Below the pieces are notes generated by a model. It saw only the letters and a list, made by a program, of their open reading frames with translations, made no database searches and was not told the origin of the DNA. Positions 17,319 to 25,315 of a stretch of DNA of 64,000 nt are shown here, piece by piece. Each line of letters starts with the position of its first letter. Positions within the stretch are counted from its first letter, which is position 1. This DNA comes from Paracoccus haematequi (lineage in GTDB: Bacteria; Pseudomonadota; Alphaproteobacteria; Rhodobacterales; Rhodobacteraceae), in contig CAMCVS010000008.1 of assembly GCA_945881965.1 (NCBI GenBank), positions 1-64,000 of the forward strand, in the 5' to 3' direction. A program made the translations under genes and the position numbers.

Positions 17319-18512
17319 TCAGGCCGCGATCACCCGCGCCGCCGCCGACAGCGCACCCGCGCCGTGGTCGATATCCAGCGCGACAAAGCCCGCCTCGATC
17401 GACCCCAGCATCCCCATCACCATCTGCGCATTCAGGTGCCCCATATGGCCGATGCGGAAAAACCCGTGGCTTTCCGGGCTGCCGGGTTCGGCCATGCCCA
17501 GCCCGATGCCCAGCGTCACGCCTGCCTCGGATTCGGTCCAGTCGCGCAGCCGCGTCGCATCGGGCGCATCCAGCCGCAGCGCGGTGACAGCGCGGGACCG
17601 CAGCGCCGGGTCCTCGATGTTGCATCGCAAGGACCCCCCCTGCCCCCAGGCCGCGACTGCCGCCCAGATCGCGCGGGCCAGACGGTCGTGGCGGGCCCAG
17701 ATCGCCTCCATTCCTTCGTCCATCATCAAATCCAGCGCGGCGCGCAGGCCATAGATGTGGTGCGTGGGCGCGGTGCCGCCCGAGAACATGTGGAATTGCG
17801 TCGGGTTGGCGCGCGGCACCCAATCCCAATACCGGCTGACCGGGGACAGCCGCGCGCGCACGGCGGCCGCCTTGTCGCTGAAGAACACCAGCCCCAGACC
17901 GGGCGGCGTCATCAGGCCCTTCTGGCTGGCCGCGACCATAACGTCGACGCCCCAATCGTCCATCTCGAACCGGTCACAGCCCAAGGACGCGATGCAATCC
18001 GCCATCAACAGCGCCGGATGCCCCACGGCGTCCAGCACCGCGCGCACGCCCTGGACATCGTTCAAGACCGAAGTCGAGGTGTCCACATGCGTAACCAGCA
18101 CCGCCTTGATCCGGTGCGCGGTATCGGCGCGCAATGCGTCTTCGACGCGGTTCAGGTCCAAAGGCGCGGATTTGCCGAAGTCGATGATATCGGTGGCAAT
18201 CCCCAGCCCCTGCGCCTGATCGGCCCAGCCATGACCGAAGCGCCCTGTGGCGGGCACCAGCACCGCCTCGCCCGGTGCCACGGTATTGGCCAGCGCGGCC
18301 TCCCATGCCGCATGGCCATTGCCAATATAGACCGCGACATGCTGCGACGTGCGCGCGACGCGGCGCAAATCGGGCACCAGCGAATAGGCCATCTCGACCA
18401 GTTCCCCGGCATAGATATTGGGCGCGGCGCGGTGCATCGCGCGCAACACGGCATCGGGCATCACGGACGGGCCGGGAATGGCAAGATATTCGCGGCCATG
18501 GCTGCGGGTCAT
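17319..18512 (-). CDS. class V aminotransferase, alanine/serine-glyoxylate aminotransferase family
   Basis: A 397-residue PLP enzyme of fold type I, class V. Characteristic parts are IPGPSVMPDAVLRAM (12-26), GNGHAAWEAALAN (64-76), THVDTSTSVLNDV (141-153), LLMADCIASLGCD and the PLP lysine Lys198 in MVAASQKGLMTPPGLG. Family members transfer amino groups between alanine or serine and glyoxylate, or act in pyridoxamine or taurine breakdown; the exact pair is not decided. ATG 18512 follows AGGAGT. The in-frame ATG at 18569 has no such site. Confidence 0.85.
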   Translation of the reverse strand: MTRSHGREYLAIPGPSVMPDAVLRAMHRAAPNIYAGELVEMAYSLVPDLRRVARTSQHVAVYIGNGHAAWEAALANTVAPGEAVLVPATGRFGHGWADQAQGLGIATDIIDFGKSAPLDLNRVEDALRADTAHRIKAVLVTHVDTSTSVLNDVQGVRAVLDAVGHPALLMADCIASLGCDRFEMDDWGVDVMVAASQKGLMTPPGLGLVFFSDKAAAVRARLSPVSRYWDWVPRANPTQFHMFSGGTAPTHHIYGLRAALDLMMDEGMEAIWARHDRLARAIWAAVAAWGQGGSLRCNIEDPALRSRAVTALRLDAPDATRLRDWTESEAGVTLGIGLGMAEPGSPESHGFFRIGHMGHLNAQMVMGMLGSIEAGFVALDIDHGAGALSAAARVIAA

Positions 18513-18584
18513 CGGGGGAAACTCCTGTCTGTTCGCGCAGGACTGTATGCCCCCGCGCGGCGGGGTCAACCGCCCCTGCCCCGC

Positions 18585-19265
18585 TTATCGCCGGTAGTGC
18601 CGCGCCAGATCGGCGGGCTTGGCCCCCAGCAGATAGCGCAACAGCCGCAGATGGTTCTGTGCCCCGCGCCGGAACCAGCCATCGGCGCGATAGCGCGCAG
18701 CACTGGTGCGCACCGTCAGCGGCAACAGCCGGATATGCCCCCACAGCCGCAACGCCAGCGCCACATCCTCCATCAGCGGCTGATCCGGATAACCACCCAC
18801 CGAATCCAGCAGCGCCTGCGACACCAGCAATCCCTGATCGCCATAGGGCAGATCGAACAGATAGGTCCGCAGATTGGCCCAGCCCGCCACCAGCACCGGC
18901 ATCACACCGCGCGCATCAAACGCCAGCCGGAACGCGGCGGCGTCATCTTGGTGCGCCATGTGATCGCGCACGGCCCCGACCCAGCCGGGGGGCAACTCGG
19001 TGTCGGCATGCAGGATCAGAAACCACGTTCCCTGCGCCAGCGCCGCCCCCCGTCGCAATTGCCCCCCGCGCGAGGGCGCACCTTCGACAAACAGCGCGCC
19101 CGCCTCGGCGGCAATCACGCGGGTCGCATCCGTCGATCCGCCATCGGTGATGATCAATTCGCGGATAAGGCCCGCCTCCAGCCCCTCGAACAGCGAGGCG
19201 AGCGTCGCAGGCAGGCCCTCGGCGGCGTTCAGCGTGGGAATGATGACCGAAAGCGCCGCCCGCAT
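18585..19265 (-). CDS. family 2 glycosyltransferase of the TIGR04283 type
   Basis: A 226-residue GT-A fold enzyme: LSVIIPTLNAAEGLPATLASL at the N-terminus, the nucleotide-sugar motif ITDGGSTDATRVIAAEAGALF, FLILHADTELPPGW (DxD-like HADTE) and YGDQGLLVSQALLDSVGGYPDQPLMEDVALALRL. This pattern matches the TIGR04283 group. Some members sit in arsenosugar biosynthesis loci, but most are in unrelated contexts and no arsenic gene is adjacent here. Acceptor and sugar are unknown. Confidence 0.83.
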   Translation of the reverse strand: MRAALSVIIPTLNAAEGLPATLASLFEGLEAGLIRELIITDGGSTDATRVIAAEAGALFVEGAPSRGGQLRRGAALAQGTWFLILHADTELPPGWVGAVRDHMAHQDDAAAFRLAFDARGVMPVLVAGWANLRTYLFDLPYGDQGLLVSQALLDSVGGYPDQPLMEDVALALRLWGHIRLLPLTVRTSAARYRADGWFRRGAQNHLRLLRYLLGAKPADLARHYRR

Positions 19266-19371
19266 CGCCCGCTCCTGTTATGCCCTTGCGCAGAGGCAAG
19301 ACCCGTTCTCTGGCCCCTGTTGTTCGGTGCCCCGCAGGTTATATTGGTGCGACCCCTGAAAGGAAAGCGCC

Positions 19372-20118
19372 ATGCCCCCCTCCGCCCCGCGCAGCATCTA
19401 CCGCCTGACCGGCGCGGACCGCGCCACGTTCCTGCAAGGTCTGGTCAGCAATGATGTGCGGCGGGTGGTGGATGGCCCGGTCTATGCCGCGTTCCTGACC
19501 GCGCAGGGCAAGTATCTGGCGGATTTCCTGCTGGTGGCAGACGGCGACGCGATCCTCTTGGATGTGGCGGCCAGCCACGGTCCGGCGCTGGCGGCGCGGC
19601 TGGGGATGTACCGGTTGCGCGCGGATGTGCAGATCGCGCTGACAGACATGCAGGTGCAGCGGGGGCTTGGGACCGCGCCTGCGGGGGCGGTCATGGACCC
19701 CCGGCATCCCGCGCTTGGCTGGCGGTTCTATGGCGCGGAAGGTGGCGATGACGGCACCGATTGGGACGCGCCGCGCGTGGCGCATGTGATCCCCGAGACG
19801 GGTATCGAACTGACCCCCGAGACATATATCCTGGAGGCCGGGTTCGACCGCCTGCACGGTGTCGATTTCCGCAAGGGCTGTTACGTGGGCCAAGAGGTGA
19901 CTGCCCGGATGCGCCACAAGACCGAACTGAAAAAAGGTCTGGTGCAACTGGCCATCGACGGCGCGGCCCCGATTGGCACCGAGATCACGCTGGACAGCAA
20001 ACCGGCGGGGGTGCTTTACACCCAGTCGAAGGGCCGTGCGCTGGCGCAGATGCGGTTCGACCGCATCGCGCCGGGGCTGATGGCGGGCACGGCGCGGCTG
20101 GGTCCGGTGGCGAACTAG
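19372..20118 (+). CDS. ygfZ: folate-binding YgfZ/GcvT-like protein (Fe-S cluster assembly factor)
   Basis: A 248-residue protein of the IbaG/YgfZ-GcvT family, which uses tetrahydrofolate to support assembly or repair of certain iron-sulfur proteins. The diagnostic motif KGCYVGQEVTARM is present, followed by the C-terminal barrel. The N-terminus (YRLTGADRATFLQGLVSNDV) is typical. It ends eight bases before the convergent efp gene. It could be called ygfZ or IBA57-like; the two are the same family. Confidence 0.9.
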   Translation: MPPSAPRSIYRLTGADRATFLQGLVSNDVRRVVDGPVYAAFLTAQGKYLADFLLVADGDAILLDVAASHGPALAARLGMYRLRADVQIALTDMQVQRGLGTAPAGAVMDPRHPALGWRFYGAEGGDDGTDWDAPRVAHVIPETGIELTPETYILEAGFDRLHGVDFRKGCYVGQEVTARMRHKTELKKGLVQLAIDGAAPIGTEITLDSKPAGVLYTQSKGRALAQMRFDRIAPGLMAGTARLGPVAN

Positions 20119-20126
20119 CCGCCCGG

Positions 20127-20690
20127 TCAGGCGCGCGCGGAGTATTCCAGAAACTCGGTGTGCACGATGATGTCCTCATCCACCCCGATGAACGGCGGCA
20201 CCATGATGCGCACGCCATTGTCCAGCACGGCGGGCTTGAACGACTTGGACGCGGTCTGTCCGGTCAGCGTCGGTTCGGTTTCCACCACGCGGCAGACCAC
20301 CTTCTGCGGCAGCGCCACCGACAGCGCCTCGTCGCCATAGAACTGCACCGTGGCCGTCATGCCGTCCTGCAGGAAGGGGCGGCGATCTCCCAGCAATTCG
20401 GCGTCGATCTCGATCTGCTCAAAGCTTTCGGGATCCATGAACACCAGCTTGCCATCGGTTTCATACAGGAACTGCTGGTCGCGGTTTTCCAGCCGCACTT
20501 CTTCGACCTTGTCCTCCGACCGCCAGCGTTCATTCAGCTTGCGGCCATCGCGGACGTTCTTCAGCTCGACCTGGGCAAACGCCCCGCCCTTGCCGGGTTT
20601 GACGTGGTTGACCTTGACCGCCGCCCAAAGACCGCCGTCAAAGTCAAGGATGGCTCCGGGGCGGATTTCGTTTCCGTTGATTTTCGGCAT
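20127..20690 (-). CDS. efp: translation elongation factor P
   Basis: A 187-residue three-domain factor that relieves ribosome stalling at proline stretches. Domain I has PKINGNEIRPGAILDFDGGLW and the modification loop VKPGKGGAF with Lys34 at the tip. The C-terminal OB domain ends VPPFIGVDEDIIVHTEFLEYSARA. ATG 20690 gives the normal N-terminus; an in-frame ATG at 20708 adds six non-conserved residues. An inverted repeat (ACCCCT at 20730-20735 and AGGGGT at 20742-20747) lies ~40 bases upstream. No epmA or epmB gene is near. Confidence 0.97.
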   Translation of the reverse strand: MPKINGNEIRPGAILDFDGGLWAAVKVNHVKPGKGGAFAQVELKNVRDGRKLNERWRSEDKVEEVRLENRDQQFLYETDGKLVFMDPESFEQIEIDAELLGDRRPFLQDGMTATVQFYGDEALSVALPQKVVCRVVETEPTLTGQTASKSFKPAVLDNGVRIMVPPFIGVDEDIIVHTEFLEYSARA

Positions 20691-20906
20691 GTGGCTAAAC
20701 CATGGCAAAAGGTTGAAGAATTGTCGCTAACCCCTAAATACAGGGGTAGATACCGGGGGTAGACGACCAGATATCGGTTCACGCGATTTGACCCATGCGC
20801 CTGTCGCATAACTGTCATGATAAAAAGAGCTACCCGAATCGCATTTGATACGTCATACACCCCGTTACGCCAGAAAACACAAGAGCAATAAGAAAAGGAC
20901 GGTCCC

Positions 20907-21227
20907 ATGCGAGATTTCGTTGATGGAACTGCGTTCAATAACGAACAGGGCAACCGCGCCCGCAAACTGTTTGCTGCCGTTGTGCTGGCAGCGCTTGATG
21001 ACGCCATTGCCGATGACAAGAAATATGGCAACGGCCCAGAACAGATCGCCCGTTGGGCGCGCTCGCGCGATGGTCGCGAAGTGCTGTCCTGCGCCGGCAT
21101 CGACCCGAATGAGCGGGTGGTGAAGGGTCTGATGGATTTTGTCGCCAAGGGCGTGCGCACCTCGGTCGCGCTGTCGCGCGAGGAAAGCGAGCGCCGCCAT
21201 GCGGCACTCGAGGCCGAAGCCGCCTGA
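20907..21227 (+). CDS. small conserved Rhodobacteraceae protein (DUF6280-like)
   Basis: A 106-residue mostly helical cytoplasmic protein starting MRDFVDGTAFNNEQGNRARK and continuing AAVVLAALDDAIADDKKYGNGPEQIARWARSRDGREVL. I recall highly conserved homologues throughout Rhodobacterales under the name DUF6280, but no function. It has no cysteine motif, signal peptide or membrane segment. ATG 20907 follows AAGGAC. A GC-rich terminator follows at 21255. It is divergent from efp across a 216-base, relatively AT-rich gap that should hold both promoters. Confidence 0.8.
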   Translation: MRDFVDGTAFNNEQGNRARKLFAAVVLAALDDAIADDKKYGNGPEQIARWARSRDGREVLSCAGIDPNERVVKGLMDFVAKGVRTSVALSREESERRHAALEAEAA

Positions 21228-21254
21228 GCATCGCCGCAAAAGCGGCCTGACCAG

Positions 21255-21276
21255 CGCGCCCCTGCGGGGCGCGTTT
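21255..21276 (+). terminator. terminator after the small conserved gene
   Basis: CGCGCCCC (21255-21262), loop TGC, GGGGCGCG (21266-21273) followed by TTT and, after CGCG, a second TTT. It lies 28 bases after the stop of the gene ending at 21227. Confidence 0.7.
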
Positions 21277-21312
21277 CGCGTTTATGCGGCAAGGCGGTGG
21301 GGCAAAGTGGTG

Positions 21313-21358
21313 GCGTGATCTTCGATCACAGGTACAAGCGAGCGTGATCTTCGATCAC
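21313..21358. repeat. two direct copies of a GTGATC-TTC-GATCAC hairpin
   Basis: GCGTGATCTTCGATCAC occurs at 21313-21329 and again at 21342-21358, giving a 29-base period. Each copy is itself an inverted repeat (GTGATC and GATCAC around TTC). GCGATCAC recurs as a half-site near 21388-21395. Confidence 0.8.
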
Positions 21359-21370
21359 GACGGGACTTGG

Positions 21371-21388
21371 CCTTGCGCAGGCGCAAGG
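21371..21388 (-). terminator. possible weak terminator hairpin after the PopZ-like gene
   Basis: CCTTGCGC (21371-21378), AG, GCGCAAGG (21381-21388) is a perfect 8-bp stem about ten bases past the stop of the minus-strand gene ending at 21398. The hairpin is strong but no T-tract follows. Confidence 0.4.
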
Positions 21389-21397
21389 CGATCACAG

Positions 21398-22474
21398 CTA
21401 TTCGAAATCCTGCGCCGACATCGCCCGGTGAATCTCACGCCGCACCAGCTTGCGGACGTTGCGGGTGATGCGTTCGCCCAAGGCCCCCATCAGTTCCTGC
21501 CGGACGATATCGGCCACCAACTCGCGCAGCATCGCCTCGTCGATGACTGATTCTTCCGCCAGGATGTTGCCCGCAGCGTCCATGCCATCGTTTGCGCCAT
21601 CGCCTTCGCCATCATCCGCGAAGTCGTCGGACGGATCATCCTCGGCGGTCAGATCGTCGCGATAGCGCGGGTCATCGGCGCCCGCATCCATTCCTGCATT
21701 CATGCCGTCCCGCGGGTCCGGCATGTCGGTCCAGGTTTCATCGCCGGGTTCATCCACCTGTTCCGCTTGGTGGGCGGCGATGCGGTCGTCGCTGTCATCG
21801 GACGCGGGCGCATCACCGGCGGCCGGGTCTGCACCATCGCGCTGCGTGTCAGGGCGAATATCATCAATGTGATCGTCCCCGACATAATCTTTCCAGGCCA
21901 TCGCATCCGACAGCGGCGCGTCGCCGGAAGCGGCGTCCTGCGGTCCGGCATCATCGCTATGTTGCGGCGCGGGCGACCATTCTGCTACCTCTGCGCGGGA
22001 ATCGCCCGAATCGGTGCGGTTTTCAGAAGACACATCGGTAAAATCGGCGTCAATCGGTTCGGAGACGTGTTCCGGTGCCGCCTGATCAGTCAGGGTTTGC
22101 ATCACCCGTTCGGTGATCCCGGCTACCGCGCTGTCCGGGGCCGATGCGACCTGTGTCGTGTCAGACGCGGGCTGTGGCGCATCATCCTGCCACAGGTCGG
22201 CCAGCCGCGCCTCGGGGTCGTTCCAGGGCTGTTCCGGGTCCACCGCACGACGCGGGGTGGCCACCTCGGGTGTCTCCGGTTCCATGACCCGCAGCGACGG
22301 CGTCAGCACCAGACGGTCGCCCGCAGACGGCGCCGGGTGCAACGGTTGCGGCACCGGACGTGGCGCGGTGGCGGCAGGCGAGGATACGCCACGCGGTCGG
22401 GTATCTTCGGACACCAGCCGCCGGATCGACGCCAGCACGTCTTCGATATCCACATTGGTCATCGGATCGGACAT
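21398..22474 (-). CDS. acidic PopZ/DUF2497-like protein
   Basis: A 358-residue protein with a short conserved N-terminal motif (NVDIEDVLASIRRLVSED), a long Asp/Ala/Pro-rich, probably disordered centre, and a C-terminal helix set (EESVIDEAMLRELVADIVRQ, then ELMGALGERITRNVRKLVRREIHRAM). This layout resembles the PopZ/DUF2497 family: an N-terminal ILASIRRIISED-type motif, an acidic proline-rich linker, and a C-terminal multimerising region. PopZ organises cell poles in Caulobacter. The match is by layout and short motifs only, so the polar-organiser role is inference. Confidence 0.65.
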   Translation of the reverse strand: MSDPMTNVDIEDVLASIRRLVSEDTRPRGVSSPAATAPRPVPQPLHPAPSAGDRLVLTPSLRVMEPETPEVATPRRAVDPEQPWNDPEARLADLWQDDAPQPASDTTQVASAPDSAVAGITERVMQTLTDQAAPEHVSEPIDADFTDVSSENRTDSGDSRAEVAEWSPAPQHSDDAGPQDAASGDAPLSDAMAWKDYVGDDHIDDIRPDTQRDGADPAAGDAPASDDSDDRIAAHQAEQVDEPGDETWTDMPDPRDGMNAGMDAGADDPRYRDDLTAEDDPSDDFADDGEGDGANDGMDAAGNILAEESVIDEAMLRELVADIVRQELMGALGERITRNVRKLVRREIHRAMSAQDFE

Positions 22475-22570
22475 GCGTCCCGCCTCGCTGGATCAGCTTC
22501 GTTGCCCCACAGGATAACCACATTCGCCGGTCTTCTCAACCGCCCGTGTTCGCAGGAAAAAGCGCGGGTT

Positions 22571-24019
22571 TTATTGTTTCGACAGCGACTTCAGCACCCG
22601 GTCAAGCTGTTGGCCCTGCGCGGATCGCGCCAAGGGAGCGGATTTGACCAGATTGTAATATTCAGCCGGGTCGTAGATCTGCACCCGCAGTTTCAGTTGT
22701 TCCGCCGTCAGCAAGCCCATGGAGGCCAACAGCGCATAGTAGGCGGTGATCTCGTTCGACGCGGCGGTGATCTGGTTCGCGCGGGCGTCCAGCAATTCCT
22801 GTTCGGCGTTCAGCACATCCAACGTGGTGCGCGCGCCCAGCGTGGCCTCTTCGCGGACGCCCTGAAAGGCGACCTGCGCCGCGCGGATCTGTTCTTCGGT
22901 GGCGGCGCGGGCGGCGCGGGCGACCTCGACCTGCGCCCAGGCGCTGCCGGTGCCCTGCGCGATCTGTTCGCGAGTTGCATGCAGGTTGCCGCGCGCGGCA
23001 TCGACCCGGCCCACGGCCTGCCGCTGCAGCGCGTTGATGCGCCCGCCCTGATAGATCGGACCCGACGCCTCGACGCCGATGGTGCCCCCGCGCGAAAAGT
23101 TGCTGCTGCCGAATTGATCGGTGGCCCCCAGGCTGCCGGTCAGGTTGACCGTCGGCAGGCCAGATTTGCGCGCCGCCGCCAGCGCCAGTTCGGCGGCGGT
23201 GATTTCGTGCCCGGCCTGACGCATGTCCGGGTGACCGCGCAACGCAACCTGTTTGGCGGCATCCGGCGATGCGGCGGGCATGGCGCGGCGTTCCGGAGCG
23301 GTCAGACTGCCGGGACGCCGACCGACAGCAGCGCGGAAATCCTCGATCGCAATGGCGCGGTCACCTTGCGCTTGGGCCAGTCCGGCACGTGCAGCGGCCA
23401 GTCGCGCTTCGGTCAGGGCCACATCGGTGCGCGTCACCTCGCCGACCTCGAAACGGTCATTCGCGGCGCGCAATTCTTCGGAAATCACCCGCAGGTTATT
23501 CTCGCGCAGGCCGACGGTTTCCGACGTCGCGCGCACACTCATATATGCCTGCACCGCTGCCAGCAGCACCCGCTGTTCGACACCGCGCAGCGCCTCGCGG
23601 GTGGCCAGCACGCTTTCCTTGGCGCGTTCGACGCCGAGTTCGGTGCGACCGGCATCCCAGAGCAGCAGTTCCATCGACAGCCCGACCGTCAGCTCGTTCG
23701 CAGCCGACCCGCGGATCACGCCGAAGGTCTGGTTGCTGCGCGATGTGCCATATTGCCGGGTAAAATCCGTGGCCCAGTTGACGATCGGGCGCAGCGCGGC
23801 GAACTGCACCGCGACCTCGTCATCCGCGAACCGCAACAGCGCGCGGTTCTGTTCCAGCAGGCCCGAGTTGCGATAGGCATCCGCCAACGCATCGGACAGG
23901 TTTTCGGCCTGCACCGTGGCAGGCGTCAGCATCAGGGTCACGGCGAAGGCCACGCTTGCCGTCATGCCACGCAAGGAACGGGTCAGGCTGCGCTTCAGGC
24001 CAGAAATGGGCAGGATCAT
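22571..24019 (-). CDS. tolC: TolC-family outer-membrane efflux/secretion channel
   Basis: A 482-residue outer-membrane factor with a signal peptide (cleavage after TVQA near residue 36). Two TolC/OEP repeats follow, rich in long amphipathic helices and containing NELTVGLSMELLLWDAGRTE, VGEVTRTDVALTEARLAAARAGLAQAQGD and REEATLGARTTLDVLNAEQELLDARANQI. It forms the trimeric exit duct for type I secretion or efflux pumps and could serve the large RTX protein at 51.3 kb, although no ABC or membrane-fusion genes are in this window. ATG 24019 follows AAGGAA. It lies 70 bases downstream of the Pcm-like gene, same strand, probably one operon. Confidence 0.92.
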   Translation of the reverse strand: MILPISGLKRSLTRSLRGMTASVAFAVTLMLTPATVQAENLSDALADAYRNSGLLEQNRALLRFADDEVAVQFAALRPIVNWATDFTRQYGTSRSNQTFGVIRGSAANELTVGLSMELLLWDAGRTELGVERAKESVLATREALRGVEQRVLLAAVQAYMSVRATSETVGLRENNLRVISEELRAANDRFEVGEVTRTDVALTEARLAAARAGLAQAQGDRAIAIEDFRAAVGRRPGSLTAPERRAMPAASPDAAKQVALRGHPDMRQAGHEITAAELALAAARKSGLPTVNLTGSLGATDQFGSSNFSRGGTIGVEASGPIYQGGRINALQRQAVGRVDAARGNLHATREQIAQGTGSAWAQVEVARAARAATEEQIRAAQVAFQGVREEATLGARTTLDVLNAEQELLDARANQITAASNEITAYYALLASMGLLTAEQLKLRVQIYDPAEYYNLVKSAPLARSAQGQQLDRVLKSLSKQ

Positions 24020-24089
24020 ATCGGGTTCCTTGTCGCAGGTGATGCACAGGCCTTGCAGCATGAACGGAGGGACTGGTGTGGCGATGGCA

Positions 24090-24743
24090 TCAGAATGTGA
24101 AAGCGCGGTGACGCTCAAATCCCGGCAGCACCGGGGCCGCCGCATTGAAGGCAAACCGCCAGGACATCTGCCCGTCGATCTTGTAGCCGATGCGCGCAAT
24201 GCCCAGCGCGCCTTCGACGAACACACAAGCGATGCGCCCGCCTTCCTTGACCTGTGCCAGGATGGCCTCCGGCAGGTGTTCCACCGCGCCTTCGATCAGA
24301 ATCGCATCATAGGGCGCATGACGCGCATCGCCCACACACAGCGCGCCGGTGATCACGGCCACGTTGTCCACGCCCAGCTGGCCCAGCACCGTTTCGGCCT
24401 CTTGGGCGAAATCCGCGTTTTCTTCGAGGGCGACAACGGCTTCGGCCAGCCGCGCCAGCACCGCCGAGCCATAGCCCAGCCCCGCGCCCAGATCGAGCAC
24501 CAGCTCGTCCGGCTGCACATCCAGCCCGTCCAGCAGTTTCGCCAACACCCGCGGGTCCAGCACCACGCGCCCGCCACCCAGATCGACGTGATCGCCCATG
24601 TAGGCGGCCTCGCGTTTCGCGGCCGGCACGAATTCCTCGCGCGGCACGGCCAGCATCGCTGCAATCACAGGGTATTTCGTCACATCAGACGGCCGCACCT
24701 GCGTATCCACCATGATGCTGCGGCGCGTGGCAAAGTCGGTCAT
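24090..24743 (-). CDS. protein-L-isoaspartate O-methyltransferase family protein
   Basis: A 217-residue SAM-dependent methyltransferase: motif [21 protein letters not shown], and [29 protein letters not shown] later. Pcm enzymes methylate isoaspartyl residues for protein repair. This branch, upstream of tolC in alphaproteobacteria, is shorter and has DLGAGLGYG where canonical Pcm has E(I/V)GTGSGYQ, so repair activity is not certain. It is probably cotranscribed with tolC. Confidence 0.85.
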   Translation of the reverse strand: MTDFATRRSIMVDTQVRPSDVTKYPVIAAMLAVPREEFVPAAKREAAYMGDHVDLGGGRVVLDPRVLAKLLDGLDVQPDELVLDLGAGLGYGSAVLARLAEAVVALEENADFAQEAETVLGQLGVDNVAVITGALCVGDARHAPYDAILIEGAVEHLPEAILAQVKEGGRIACVFVEGALGIARIGYKIDGQMSWRFAFNAAAPVLPGFERHRAFTF

Positions 24744-24880
24744 GCGGGTAAACTCACCGGTTCATTTCTGATGTGCCAGTATCTTGTCACAAGGTTGCGG
24801 CGGCGGCAACCAGCGAACCGCCGCCGCGCAACCCGCTTGCAGCGCGCGGACGGATCAGGTAATCCCCTCCTACCCTCGGC

Positions 24881-24954
24881 GGCGAGTTGGCGGAGAGGTT
24901 ACGCACCGGATTGCAAATCCGTGAAGATCGGTTCGATTCCGATACTCGCCTCCA
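24881..24954 (+). tRNA. tRNA-Cys (anticodon GCA)
   Basis: A 74-nt cloverleaf with encoded CCA. The acceptor stem GGCGAGT (24881-24887) pairs with ACTCGCC (24944-24950), followed by discriminator U and CCA. The anticodon loop TTGCAAA gives GCA between stems GGA and TCC. The T-loop reads GTTCGATTC. Confidence 0.95.
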
Positions 24955-25315
24955 GATCTCCTGAAGCTGTTGAACTTGTCGTGATACCGGCGCGGCACGC
25001 TTTTGCGGCAAGCCGCCGGTTTGCGCAACAAACCGGCAGGATATCGTGCTTTGGTCATCCGCCGCGCGACAACTGCCCAGAAAACAGGCACCGCATACGC
25101 AGGCGTCCGGTCACGGTTTTACCCAGAATACATATCCTTGTTGCAATGACGACACCATCCTGTCGGAAAATCGTTATTCTGCGGGTGCGCGGGTGGGTTT
25201 GTGCGAAATTTGCATACCTGAAATGCCTTGGATGCATAACATGCCACCTAGCGACTCACGCGCCGACCTGACAGGTAGTGCTTGAATTTCAACCATCTGA
25301 GAACGTCGCAAAATC
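24955..25315. other. 361-base intergenic region between tRNA-Cys and opgG
   Basis: No convincing gene. It holds a perfect hairpin GCCGGTTTG (25015-25023), loop CGCAA, CAAACCGGC (25029-25037). This could end the tRNA transcript, though no T-tract follows. The 3' part is AT-richer and presumably contains the opgGH promoter; no specific box could be assigned. Confidence 0.6.

Noticed and set aside
18585-19265. Arsenosugar pathway role for the glycosyltransferase
   Set aside because: The family label includes arsenosugar loci, but no arsS or arsM-like gene is near and the arsenic operon is 28 kb away.
17283-19454. A 723-codon open frame on the plus strand
   Set aside because: It runs antisense to the class V aminotransferase and glycosyltransferase genes; it is His/Arg/Gln-rich with no domain, a typical artefact of GC-rich third positions.
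21313-21358. Short CRISPR array
   Set aside because: Only two 17-base copies with a 12-base spacer and no cas genes.
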